DNA of 64,000 nucleotides. Source: Emydura subglobosa (taxonomy: Eukaryota; Chordata; Testudines; Chelidae). The stretch's first letter is position 1. Each line of letters begins with the position of its first letter. Shown piece by piece: positions 1 through 11,034 of this stretch. A model generated the notes under the pieces. The model worked only from the letters and a program-made list of their open reading frames with translations. It searched no databases and was not told where the DNA came from. Where the stretch lies: assembly GCA_007922225.1 (NCBI GenBank), contig ML680053.1, positions 13,213,877 to 13,277,876 of the forward strand, in the 5' to 3' direction. The translations under genes and the position numbers were made by a program.

Positions 1-15
1 CCCCCCGGTTCGTAC

Positions 16-79
16 CCTCCGTGTTGGTGCCGGGGTCGAAGCGCTGGCCGCAGCCCCGGTTGTAGCAGAGCTGGGACAT
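16..79 (-). CDS. CHORDC1: CHORDC1 first coding exon (partial gene, continues off the left edge)
   Basis: Read on the minus strand from an ATG at 79-77, the frame encodes a short Cys-rich start containing CYNRGCGQRFDP, the opening of the first CHORD zinc-binding domain. CHORD proteins (CHORDC1/CHP-1/morgana) bind zinc and act as HSP90 co-chaperones in the cytosol. A good splice donor (AGG|GTACG) follows, with GT at 15-14, so the exon ends at 16 in phase 1. This matches the family, where the first exon stops just inside the CHORD. The paralogue melusin (ITGB1BP2) starts similarly but its core is usually less like RGCGQRFDP, so CHORDC1 is preferred. The CpG island and heat-shock element upstream fit a heat-inducible chaperone partner. 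The remaining exons are not in this window. Confidence 0.85.
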
Positions 80-262
80 GGCGGGCGGGGGGTGGGCGCG
101 GAGGAGCCGGCTGCTCCCGCACGGCACGGCACGGCACGGCACAGACCCGCCGCCGGCAACTGCAGCGAACGAGCCGGGAGCGAGACACACCGGAAGCGAC
201 GGCAGCGCAGCCGCCTCACTCTTGACTCGAGTCTCTCCGGAAAAGGCCGAACGGACGGAGCC

Positions 263-291
263 TTCGGGAAGCTTCGAGAAAACTTCGGGAA
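263..291. promoter_or_regulatory. Heat-shock element (HSF1 binding site array)
   Basis: Alternating TTC/GAA triplets lie at 263-265 (TTC), 268-270 (GAA), 273-275 (TTC) and 278-280 (GAA). This is a perfect four-pentamer HSE with 5-bp pitch. A further TTC/GAA pair follows at 284-286 and 289-291, offset by one base. The array is about 185-210 bp upstream of the CHORDC1 start codon. CHORDC1 is known to be heat-inducible through HSF1, so this is very likely its functional HSE. Confidence 0.8.
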
Positions 292-559
292 AAAAGCGAG
301 AAAGACCGAGGTGTGGCGCATGCGTAGTAGCTCCGGGCCGGGAAGCTGAAAGGGCCACGGCGTGGGGCACAAGAAGTTCCCGGGCGGGGGGGGCCAGAAA
401 GGAGGAGTTTCCGGCAAGGAGGACAGGACAAGTGCGCAGGCGCTGTTTCAGGAGGGGGAGCTTCTAAGGGTCTGGCAGAGGATTCTAAAAGGAGGGGCTA
501 GAGCGTGAAAAGAAAAGAGCGAGCTGGACAAAAAGCGCATGCGCAATGAGGAGCACTGG

Positions 560-1488
560 GGTGGGCCATCCTGGCACTTTGGCACGTGCCATGCTAGGGA
601 GGAGGAGGAGACTTTGTTTCAGGGCAGGGTGTTGTAAGATTTCAAGGAGGCTGCATCAGCCTGTGTTAGGCAGGCAAGCGCTTCAGGCAGGGGGACTTGC
701 CAGGCGCATGGGGTGGCCTGGGATGAGTAATTAATCCATGGAGGGCAGTGCCCCCACATGGGGGGGGGAGAAGGGTACACTTTACTGTGGCTCAGCCCAG
801 GCTGCAACCCCCCAGTTATGTGAGTGGGCGGGGGCCCATGTTCAAGTTTGTACTGGGCCTGAAAAAATTATGCTTGGGCCCTAATGGAGGGGGCAGGGAA
901 TATAGCTCCTGTTCCTCTGATAAAAGCCCAGGGGAGCTTCCCAGGCTTAGAACATCAGCCTGTCTGCCTTGTCACTCTCCCTTCTACCCCCCCACACATA
1001 TACCTTAGTGGGCTTCCCGCCTCTGCCAGGGGGAGAGGGAGTGGAGGACATAAAGGGGAGAAGGGAAGTAGCACAGGGAGAGCAGAGTCGGAGAAGAAGG
1101 AAGCAGGGTGGGGAATAGCTGCCAAGGCAGACTGAAAAATCTCAAGTGACCATCCGTTAGCTGGAAATAAGATCTAGGGAAGAGAAATCGGGGAAGCTCA
1201 CCCACCCATATCTTGCATTGAAGACAAGGGTATTGGAAATGGCCTGAGAGAGGTTGTAAGTGTTCAGCACCTCTCAGGATCAGAAGCTGAAGGTTAAAGA
1301 TGCTCACCCCTACAAGTTGTAGGTGAGGCCTTAAATGTGCTGTAGTGTCAGATGTACCCTCTGTTGAGGCTTTTGGAGATCATGTGGTCCTGTGGCAACT
1401 AGTTGACACTTCAGAAATGTATTGACCAGCTAGGAGAATAAGAATTCAGAGCTAGTTCAGGTCACATGATATGAGCCTTTCTCAGCCA
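560..1488. other. Intergenic, no gene recognised
   Basis: The sequence is moderately GC-rich and purine-rich. Only short unsupported open frames are present. I see no domain, splice pattern or clear repeat terminus. Confidence 0.5.
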
Positions 1489-2420
1489 TTTAAGAACATG
1501 AGAATGGACGTACTGAGTCAGACCAAATGGCCACCAACCCCAGTATCCTGTCTTCTGACAGTAGCCAGTGGAACAAACATAGAGGGCAATTTATTGAGTG
1601 ATCCGTCCCCTGTCATCCGTTCTCAACTTCTGACAGAGGTTTAGAGACACGCAGAGTAGGGGTTGCGTCCCTGACTATCTTGGCTAATAACTACTATTTC
1701 CCTATCCTCCACGAATTTACATAATTCTTGCTGAAGCCAATTATACTTTTGGTCTTCACAATTTACCCTTGGCAACAAATTCCACAAGTTGACTTTGTGT
1801 TGTGTGAAGAAATACTTCCTAATAATATGTTTTAAATCTGCTGCCTATTAATTTAATTGGGTGACCCCTGGTTTTTGTGTTATGTGAAGGAGTAAATAAC
1901 ACTTGATCATTTTCTCCACACCATTCATGATTATATAGACCTCTATCATATCTCCCCTCAGTCATCTCTTTTCCTAGCTGAGCAGTCCCTTTCTTTTTAA
2001 TCTCACCTCACATGGCAGCTTTTCCATACCCCTAATTGTTTTTGTTGCCTTTCTCTGTACCTTTTCCAATTCTAACGTATCTTTTTTGAGATAGGGCAAC
2101 CAGAACTGCATGCAGTATCCAGGATGTGGGTGTACCATGGATGTGTATAGCAGCATTATGATCATTTCTGTCTGATCATCTATTCCTTTCCTAATGGTTC
2201 CTAACATTCTGTTCATTTTTTTGACTGCTGCTGCACATTGAGCAGATGTTTTCAGAGAGCTATCCACAACGACTGCAAGATCTCTTTCTTGAGTGGAAAC
2301 AGACACTTACCATTTTGTGTGTATAGTTGGAATTGTTGTTTTCCAATATGCATTACTCTGCATTTATGAACACTGAACTTCATCTGCCCAGTAACCCAGT
2401 TTTGTGAGATCCCTTTATAA
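1489..2420 (-). mobile_element. CR1 LINE, 3' part (ORF2 C-terminus and 3' UTR)
   Basis: On the minus strand this encodes the C-terminal part of CR1 ORF2: a QERDLAVVVDSSLK stretch, then NRMLGTIRKGID, then YCMQFWLPYLKKD and LELEKVQRKATK, at about 1974-2306. The 3' UTR runs down to about 1489 and ends in ATTCTCATGTTC, the same tail seen in the copies ending near 46772 and 63197. It is interrupted by stops and is not functional. With the reverse transcriptase piece at 2750-3170 in the same orientation and correct order, it may be one insertion that has lost or gained material between 2420 and 2750. Confidence 0.85.
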
Positions 2421-2749
2421 AACTTTATAAAATGTCAAAATAGGGGAGGGGTTAGGAGTGAGGAGGGAGTTCGTAAGTGAAAGTGGGTAGGGGAGGGGTG
2501 ACGTTGATAGGAGGGAATCCCCTTCCAGCTGCCATTCTTAACTGTTACTTGCTGGAGTTTTCTTATTACTAATCCTTGTCTAAAAATCCTATTCTTAAAA
2601 CTAATCATTATTCAAAATGTTATAAAATGTCTGCACACTGATACCACTTCTTTAATTACCCAAATATTCAATACATCAATCTCAGAATTTTAAACCCCTT
2701 TCGAGGCTTTCTAAAAGCCTTTATTTTAACATTCATTTTGGCCATTTAG

Positions 2750-3170
2750 ACAACTAAAGCAAATCAGCGTTACAGTATCTATCCATCAGTCATCTGGTCC
2801 AGAGGCTGATTTAAGCAATAGGTTACATATGACAGATAGCAGTTCTGCAATTTCATATCTGAGTTCCTTCAGAACTGTTGGGTGAATACCATCTGACCCT
2901 GGTGACTTATTACTATTTAAATGATCAATTTGTACCAAAACACCTTCTATTGACACCTTAATCTGGGACATTTCCTCACATTTGTGACCTGAAAAGAATG
3001 GTTCTAGTGTGGGAATCTCTCACATATCATCTGCAGTGAAAACCAATGCAAAGAATTTATTTACCTTCTCCACAACAGCCCCAATATCCCCTTTAATAAA
3101 TCCTCCCCAAACTGGGTTATATCTGTACAAACTGTATGCTCCTCTGCACTTATGGCTTTCCCCCAGCCCT
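2750..3170 (-). mobile_element. CR1 LINE reverse transcriptase N-terminal fragment
   Basis: Minus-strand translation (2786-2971 and upstream, with frame breaks) shows NSNKSPGSDGIHPTVLKEL. This is the conserved entry to the reverse transcriptase domain of CR1/jockey-group LINEs. The segment further 5' (to about 3160) carries the usual lead-in with a KVNKFFALVFTADD-like stretch. It is a relic and probably belongs with the CR1 3' piece at 1489-2420. Confidence 0.75.
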
Positions 3171-3819
3171 TAGTTTAAAAACTTGTGCTTGTGCCTGCTC
3201 CTATTGAAGTCAATGATAAAGCTCCCATTGACTTCAGTGGGGAGTACCATTGAGGTCTATTATTATTGTTAAAGTAGGAAGATAATTTTCTTTGCAGCAT
3301 GCAGGTGCAGAAACTACTCCCCCCTCCCCCCCCAGTTGCCAGGAGCAATCATCCTCTTTAAATATGTTGTGGTACTGTTAGCCTGGAGATAGCACACACT
3401 TAATATCACAAAGCAATTCTGTAGTTTAAAACTACTGTATTCTTATGCTTCCTTTTCAAATGGAGATGACAGTTAAATAGTTTCCAATATTCAAAAAGCT
3501 TGTTTTATCAAGAGAAGGGAAGAAGGAAACAAATTATTTATTTATTCTCCCTCTCCCCATATGTATGTGTGTGTGTGTATTGCTTTATTGCCTAAACACT
3601 AAGTATGATTCTTAAAGGATGAATTTAAAGCCTCTGCAGAGGGTTGGCAAAAGCACCACTTAAGTCTCATTTACACCCATAAAATAGACCTTGTGCCAAC
3701 CTCTGCTTAAGTGTGGATTTCACCGAAAGTGAACCAATGTTGTTCTGTTTACAAGGGCTATGGATTTTGGCTCTTTACCTCAATAGTAATTAATATAAAT
3801 CAGAAGTTAGGAATTGTAG

Positions 3820-5615
3820 AAAATTGGTAAGGAAGCCAAGAGACCCAAGGAGTAACCTATGGCCAGCAGAGTTAAGGACAATAAGAAAGTGTTTTTAAAA
3901 TATATTAGGAACAACAAGAATCCTAACAATGGTATTGGTTCATTAATAGGTAGAAATGTTAGAATTATCAACAATAATGCAGAAAAGGCTGGAGAGAATA
4001 AATTGATGATTCAGCAGATCATGATGATACAATCTTTCCATTCCACTGGTATCTCTAGGAGATATTGAACAGAAGCTACTAAAGTTAGACATTTTTAAAT
4101 CAACAGGTTCAGAGATCTTGAATCCAAGAGTTTTAAAAGAGCTGACCGAGTACCTTGCTGGACCAATCATGTTGAATTTTAATAAGTCTTGGAGCACAGA
4201 GGGAGTTCCAGAATACTAGAAGAAAAGCTAATATGCCAATTTTTAAAAAGGGCAAACAGGATGATCCAGGTAATTATAGGCCTATCAGCTTGACATTGAT
4301 TCTGGGCAGTATAATGGAGTGGCTGACATAGGACTTGATTAATAATGAACTAAAGAAGGGTAATGTAATTAATGCAAATCAACATGGATTTATGGGAAAT
4401 AGGTCCTGTCAAAATAATTTGATATCTCTTTTTTATGGGAATACTAGTTTGCTTGATAAAGGTATTAATGTTCACATAACTTAGACTTCTGTAAGGCCTT
4501 TGACTTGGTGCAGCAGGATGTTTTGATTAAAAAACTGAAATAATATAAAATTAATATGGCACACATTAAATGTATTAAAATCTAGCTAACTGATAGATCT
4601 TAAAATGTAACTGTAACCAGGGATTGTCATTAAGCAGGTATGTTTCCATTGGGATCCTGCTGGGATTAGTTATTGGCCCTATGCTAGTTAACATTTTTAT
4701 TAATGACCTAGAAGAAAATAAAATAATCACTGATAAAATTTGCAGATGACACAAAATTTGAGAGAGTATTAAATAGTAAAGAGGACAGGTCTCTGATTCA
4801 GAGCTATCTAGGTCATTTGGTAAACTGGGTGTAAGCAAACAATATGCATTTTATTACAGCTAAATGTAAATGTATACATCTGGGAACAAAGGATGTAGGT
4901 CATACTTACAACATGGGGGACTCTTTCCTGGGAAGCAAATGAAAAATAATTCAGCATAATCAGCTGAACATGATATCCCAATGTGATGCTCTGGCCAAAA
5001 GAGCTAACGTGTTTCTGAGATGCATGAACAGGGAAATCTCAAGAAGGAATGGAGAGTTATTTTACCTCTGTATTTGGTACTGGTGCAATTGCTGCTGGAA
5101 TACTGTGTCCAATTCTGGTGTCCACAATTCAAGACATATGTTGATAAATTGGAGAGGATTCAGAGAGGAACCACAAGAATGATTAAAGTTTTAGAAAACA
5201 TTATTCATAGTGACACACTAAAGGATCTCAATCTATTTAGTTTAATAAAGAGAAGGTTAAGAGGTGACTTGATTATAGTCTATAAGTACCTACATGGGGA
5301 ACAAATATTTAATAATGGGCTCTTCAATCTATCAGAGAAAGGTATAACATGATCCAATGGCTGGAAGTTGAAGCTAAACAAAGTCAGACTGGACAGGCAT
5401 AAACATTTCACAGTGAGAGTAATCAATCACTGGAACAATTTAGCAAGTGTTGTGGTGGATTCTCCAGTACCAACAATTTTTAAATCAAGATAGAATGTTT
5501 TTCTAAAAGATACGCTCTAGGAATTATTTTGGGGAAGTTCTATGGTCTGTGCTATACAGGAGGTCAGACTAGATTATTACAGTGGTCCCTTCTGGCTTTA
5601 GAATGTGTTAATCAA
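3820..5615 (+). mobile_element. CR1-like LINE, 5'-truncated, with most of the reverse transcriptase
   Basis: Plus-strand fragments follow ORF2 order. KYIRNNKNPNNGIGSL lies near 3900, NYRPISLT near 4273, and the catalytic FADD box at 4739-4750. The C-terminal YCVQFWCPQF and LERIQRGTTRMI region lies near 5100-5190, followed by DLNLFSLIKRRLRGDLI. The 3' UTR ends near 5612 with GGTCCCTTCTGGC, a tail shared with the fragment at 57735-57860. That marks a second CR1 subfamily, distinct from copies ending ATTCTCATGTTC. Stops and frameshifts break every frame. Confidence 0.85.
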
Positions 5616-6560
5616 AACATGAGGACTTTTGTAGGACAATTGTTGTAAAGTATCTGTGTGGGCACCATTATTTTTAGTCCTGAGAATTGTTGTGCCATTC
5701 CACACCTGATTTTTCAATGCCTGATGTGCAAACATGCCCTTAAATCCCCCCAGACACAAATCTGTCAAATATGTCTATGTTTCATAGCTGAACCTGCTGT
5801 AGCATATCACATTAAAGTAAATGAAAAAGCAGTTTAAAAGCTCTGTTAGTCATGAATCTTATCCCACAGCTAATCTCTTCTCTGGAGCTTGTTTTACAAA
5901 GCTATGCCTGTCTTCCTGTGGAGTGGAGTTTTTTGTTTGTTTGGAATACATTACAAACCAAAAAATGAGCTTTCAATATTTTTATTTATGGCTTTTGGAA
6001 ACTGCATATATTCTACACACACAAAATACTACTAAGTCCCACTGCAAACAGTAGGTAACCAATAATTATATCATTTAAGCCTTTAAAGAATCATATATGC
6101 CATTTCCAAGCCCGATAAGAAGCCAAAAAACCTATTATGAGATTTCCACCTCAATTCTGAAAATGTAAGAAATATGGATAATTCTGATAAAGTTTAGATA
6201 ATCATCTGTTTGGATGCTTAAACAAACCAAAGCTTTTGAGGTTGTCTCATTACTAGTAACATATTGTTGGGCAAGATCTTCTATTTTTAATTTATCTGGA
6301 ACTATGAATGTGTCCTAATGGTTTGACAGTTTGTCACTGGTTTCTGGATCCCAAATAATTCAGAGGATGAAAAAAAAAGATATTTATGGATGAATTCAAT
6401 CCTTTAATTAATATACACATGCAAAGTCTTCCAGAGAATGGTGCAAAGCCTTCCAAAGGGTGACACAAGCCACATGATGAGTTTTTAAGCGCTGGATCTT
6501 GCATTTGGATTAGTGATGTACTGTTTCTGAAAGATAGCTAAAGATTTGTACCCATTTAGC
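5616..6560. other. Intergenic, nothing recognised
   Basis: AT-rich sequence without convincing coding frames or repeat ends. Confidence 0.5.
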
Positions 6561-6561
6561 T

Positions 6562-6690
6562 TCCTTTTGCATATTCATTTATCTCCCATCATTTGCAAAA
6601 GTCATTCCACCTCATGCTGGAATAATTTATGTTCACACAATAATTTCAGAAATCTACCCTTTTTCTGTGGTAGCATATTGAGTGTGATGA
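6562..6690 (+). repeat. Direct repeat, left copy (about 115 bp)
   Basis: This stretch contains GCATATTCAT, then CATTCCACCTCATG, then AATAATTTCAGAAAT, then GGTAGCATATTGA. It matches 7718-7838 in the same orientation with scattered substitutions and a short indel. The two copies are about 1.15 kb apart. Confidence 0.8.
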
Positions 6691-6949
6691 TGGTAGACCA
6701 GGTGCCAGCTCATGCCAAAGCCCCAGGCCTCACTGAACACTTACAAATGCATAGCTGGAAACCAGTCTTGCTTACATGTGTGTTAGCATTATCAAAATAG
6801 ATATTAGATGAGAAGAATGTGTTTAGACTTGATAAAATGCTTGTAGGATGCTGCATGTATTGATCTCACTTATAACCTCTATAGCCCATGGTATAAAGTT
6901 ATATTGAGTGTTTGCATTATAAACCTCTGTAATTATGTAACTCACCAAA

Positions 6950-7700
6950 CAGGAAAAGAAGCATTAATGAAGGTAAAGTGCTCAAGATGCCCCACTGAAG
7001 GCAAATAGGGTATTGTGTAGCATCAAAGGAGAGACGTGTTGACTGCATTCTTAAGTCCCTCCAGGAAAGGAAGACCTGCGGATGAACTCATCCCATTAGT
7101 TTGGACTCTGGAGTGGATGGGATAAAAGTCCCAGACAATGGGAAACTGAATCTCTTTTATGCTATCTGGACTTTTAGGGGCAAAGATTCCTAAACATAAG
7201 CAAAGAGATCCCCATGCTGCTTGGCATGGATTAGCCCTAAAAGATATTTTGAATTAACATATTACTACAACTCTGTCACCTTTTGAATCACTGACTGAAA
7301 CTCATTTGTGTATATATGCTTGCTTGCTTTAACCTGTAAATAACTGTCTTATTCCCTTCTCCTACTTAATAAATCTTTAGTTACTTTATTACAGGACTGG
7401 CTACCAGTGTTGTCTTTGATATTTAAGGTACAAATTGATCTGGGGTAAGTGACTGGTTTCTTGGGACTGGAAACAACCTGAATATTTTGTGGTTTTTGGT
7501 ATAAGTGACCATTTATCACATAGTCCAGCTTGCTTGGGTGGCAAGGTACACTGGAGTGTCCAAGGAGACTGTTTGTGACTCCATTATAAAATTATTGTAA
7601 TACCTTGGGAGTTCACATTTGGTACTGGGTTGGTGAAATCTATAGAACATAGAACCAGTTTTGAGGGTCTGCCCTGAGGCTGGTACTTTCAGTTGTGAGC
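6950..7700 (+). mobile_element. LTR-like block (solo ERV LTR, ends uncertain)
   Basis: It has the layout of other LTRs in this window. A polyadenylation signal AATAAA near 7367 is followed by a short R/U5-like region with 'ggactggctacca', similar in style to the block near 18350. No internal retroviral genes are seen. Exact termini and target duplications were not found. Confidence 0.4.
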
Positions 7701-7717
7701 CACTCCAGACAGCATGA

Positions 7718-7838
7718 CTTGCATATTCATCTGCCATCATTTGCAGAAGTTATTCCACCTCATGCCGGAATAATTTACACTCACAAAATAATTTCAGAAA
7801 TTCACCCTTTTTCTATGGTAGCATATTGAACATGTTAG
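7718..7838 (+). repeat. Direct repeat, right copy (about 115 bp)
   Basis: This is the partner of 6562-6690. The LTR-like block at about 6950-7700 lies between them. Confidence 0.8.
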
Positions 7839-7944
7839 TTTTTCTGTTCAGATGCCTGCTTTAGGCCCCATGGTGCTCATTTTGGGGTGTGACATGACAG
7901 AGGCTAGTGGATCTGCCAGTCTATGAAGTCTTGAAGAACACTTG

Positions 7945-8195
7945 CTGTGGCTATCTCTACATTGCATCATTTATGCTGCTGTAGCGCTTCTGGTGAAGAT
8001 GCTGCAAGCTGACAGGAGAGAGCTCTCCCATAGGCTTAATAACTCCTGCCTCCATGAAAGGTGGTAGCTCTGTCAGTGGGAGAAGATTTGTCTACACCAG
8101 TGCTTAGGTGTGTATAACTATGTCATTCCGGGGGTGTGGATTATTCACACCCCTGAGTGGCAAAAATTGTACCAAAGTAATTTGTAGTGTAGACA
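7945..8195. mobile_element. hAT-like MITE (non-autonomous DNA transposon)
   Basis: The ends are inverted: 'ggctatctctacattgcat' at the left and 'tagtgtagacatagcc' at the right. Internally it has GCTGTAGCGCTTCTGGTGAAGATG and a palindromic GGGTGTGGATTATTCACACCCCTGAGTGG region. The same core recurs at 26707-26950 and, more diverged, at 26365-26597. No coding capacity is seen. hAT assignment is by resemblance. Confidence 0.65.
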
Positions 8196-8504
8196 TAGCC
8201 TGTCTCACATGTTGGTCTGCTTGGAGGAGCATCTGCAGCCTTGGCTGACTCCAGTTATCTGAGATACTGTATGTAGAGGTTGTTACCAGATTTGCCCATC
8301 ACCTTGGCGTGCGCTTATTTATTAGAGTTATGTTTCAGGGGTCTCTGTAATTCTATCAATGTACTGCTTGTGTTACTTGTGTTTCTACACGGAGCGATAT
8401 TTCTCCTTTCTGCAAGTCCCTCCCTCAATAGGGCTAACTTATAGGGCTTAGTTTCCACAGGGCTGGGTTCCTCCATGCCAGAATCGGTTGAACACACACA
8501 CACG

Positions 8505-8750
8505 GTCAGCACTTCTAAGCTGACACCCTCATGTGCCACAGACTCAGCACAGGATAAGAGCATATCTGAGCAGGCAGGGTCAATCAAGCTGGCACCCTCA
8601 TATGCCACGGACTCAGCACAGAATTTAGTTCAGCAGGGCAACTATAAAATGCAGTCTAATACATGCACACAGGTTAACAGAGCATCTGAGCAGGCAGGAT
8701 CAATTGGCACTTTCAAGCTGACACCCTCATATGCCACAGACTCAGCATTC
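8505..8750. repeat. Tandem repeat inside family-A LTR
   Basis: Three imperfect units share 'aagctg(a/g)caccctcat(a/g)tgccac(a/g)gactcagca', spaced roughly 80-130 bp apart. The opposite-strand copy at 48350-48560 has the equivalent array, with CATATAAGG boxes in each unit. Confidence 0.7.
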
Positions 8751-9111
8751 CCCCCAATCTCATGTCACAATTGTCCTGGTAGTAACTCTGTAAATGAGCA
8801 GACCCCACAGGATTTTTGGATATTACAGAGAACTTTGGTTTAGGTAAGAGGAGCGTTGCTGCAGAGCAAATAGGAAACCGAGAAAACAAAACATTAACCG
8901 AAGTTCGAACAGAGTATGGCAACCAGCTTGACCATAAAAGTTATTTTATTGCCAGGTATATAAAACTTATAATGATACTAGTAGTAATAGCCATTCAAGG
9001 AGAGACAAACAAACCAAATGGTTACAATATTACACAGTTTCAGTTGGGGTAGGAAAATCTAGCTCAAGTTTGATCACAAAAGTCAGGTTTAGAAAGTTAT
9101 ACCTGCAGTAA

Positions 9112-9126
9112 GAGAGAGAGAGAGAC
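9112..9126. repeat. (AG)n microsatellite
   Basis: Simple AG repeat inside the family-A LTR. Confidence 0.9.
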
Positions 9127-11034
9127 CACTTACTGAAGCTTGACCTGGTCGAGGTTCCCAGGTGGTTGGAGGGGGTCCGGAGTGCTTGAGACTGGCAGAG
9201 TCCCCGGCACTATCAGTGAGAAGGTGAAATCCCAGTGGAACTGGTGCAGCTTTTGGATCCAAGCACCAGAACAGAATTTTCAACTTGAGTAGGGGTTTTT
9301 GTAGGGAAGCAACAATAGTTCAAGGGAGAACATTAGATTTGTTTATGGGTAAATGATGACTCAAGGGAGTATACCAGAGTTGTTTTGTTTAGGCTGGACA
9401 ATAGGAACTGATCATTCCTGACTATGGGCGATGTTACTCCAAGGGAGCTCACAATTCAATTAGGCAGATTCAGTATTTTGGATACCCAAAAAGGATTCAT
9501 TACTAGAATTGGTCTGATAAATGCTGAGCTGGATGCGTTCAGGTGTTGGTTGATTAGCATCTGGAGCAGAGATCCCCCGTCATGCAGTGCTACCCTGCTT
9601 CTCTGGTCCCAGAGATCAGTGCAGTCCCTGCCTTGGAATCTCTGTTTTCCGCTTTGATGGAGCTAATGGAGGTGTTTCCCTGTCCCATCTTTAATGCAAA
9701 TTAGATTAGGGGAGTTGCCTTACTCCTGTCACTCTTGTCCGGAGGGATTTAGGTGTGTCTCCCACTGCATGTTCATTGCTTTATGAAAGTTTTTCTTGTG
9801 ATCAGTTCTGGTTCAGGTGGGGTGGGGGCGGGCGAAGGTGGGGGCAGTCCTTCGTGAGTCAGACAGGCTGGGTACTGCACCAGGGTTCCCCAGGAACACA
9901 GAGCTGACAGATAACAAGGTTTGAACCTGAAAGCACTGATTTCCAGTTAAAATGCTTACTGCTTTGTGAGCTATTTCAGTGGGACCACGCATGGTAGAAG
10001 GCACTATGCGCTCAGCTGTGCAACCGTTACTTATGCTGGGGGTGCAAATAATTTCATACAAAGGGAAGCGCAGGTTGCAATGCACGACCCAAGCCCTCTT
10101 TGCACATTCGAGTGTGACTAGCTTTGTGCTGGCCCATCAACCTGAGGAGAATTGTGCCCATGGATGAACAAGGGCTGCGCTAGCATGCCTTAAGCGTTTT
10201 CCTACATGGGTCCTATGTGTGGATATGATTTCTGTTATCTGTTATCGATAGCTATAATAAAAATGAAGCTGTTCACTCTATCTACATAATGCAATCCTAT
10301 GACTATATGAAGAGCAAAAAGGATTTTTCCACTGGAAGTAAATTTGAAAAATGTAAGTGAAATGAAATGAATAATTAACATGACAGGATTAGTAGAGATA
10401 AGTGGGTAGTGGGATAATGAAGGAGAGTCTGTGCTGTTGTTCCTGAAACGCTATCACATATTTCACTACATTGCTAGCTATTAGGCCTGTGAAGGACATC
10501 TGCAATAATTTATTAATACTGTATGTTACTATGATAGTTCCTATCTGGCTATACTGGGTTTGTTCCTGGAGGAATTCTGCACCAAAAAATTCTGCGCACA
10601 ATATTTTAAAATTCTGCAAAATTCTACATATTTTATTTGTCAAAATAACACAATATAATCACACCAATTTCAATTATTTTGGTAATTTATTTCAAAACAC
10701 TTGTCCGCAGGTATGGCTGTAGCAATACAGACAACAACAAAAATTCAGGAAATGTTTTTTGACAAATAGATTCCTTAGTAGGCATATTAACTTTGAGTAA
10801 TAATTCATTGAAACTACAATACAGAAAGGTATTTCTCTCACCCCTCAGAAGAAATGCAAAGTCATGGGGGAGTCAGGGGTAATGGAGGAGCTGAGGGAGA
10901 GAGACATGATTGTTGAGAAGGATCCTGGGAGTGAACCTGGAAGGTTGTTGGGTGCAGGTGGGAGAAGTGTGGAACAGGATTTTTTGTGGGAGAGGGATTG
11001 TTAGGGAGTTGAGAAGCCTCCCTTATGCAGACCC

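Larger units (their letters stand above)
1..560. promoter_or_regulatory. CpG island / CHORDC1 promoter and 5' UTR
   Basis: The first ~560 bases are much richer in G+C and CpG than the rest of the window and cover the CHORDC1 start codon. They hold G-rich Sp1-like boxes (around 83-93 and 380-390), a GGCAC pentamer tandem run at about 120-142 in the presumed 5' UTR, and the heat-shock element described separately. No clear TATA box was seen, as expected for a CpG-island promoter. The plus-strand open frames here are by-products of high GC. Whether the island also drives a plus-strand transcript cannot be told from sequence. Confidence 0.8.
8281..9916 (-). mobile_element. Solo ERV LTR, family A (inverted), AGGT target duplication
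   Basis: The ends are TGTTACC (8281) and GATAACA (9916), imperfect inverted termini typical of LTRs. They are flanked by a perfect 4-bp duplication AGGT at 8277-8280 and 9917-9920. Read on the minus strand it aligns with the LTR at 47141-48809: the GCAATAAA-type polyadenylation region, the promoter-side repeats and both ends match. At about 8500-8760 it carries a tandem array of 'caccctcatatgccac' units. No gag, pol or env remains, so it is a solo LTR left by recombination. A 4-bp duplication suits a class I (gamma/epsilon-type) ERV. Confidence 0.85.

Noticed and set aside
78..467. Plus-strand 129-codon frame in the CpG island
   Set aside because: Low-complexity Arg/Gly/Ala-rich frame created by high GC; no domain, and it overlaps the opposite-strand CHORDC1 start region.
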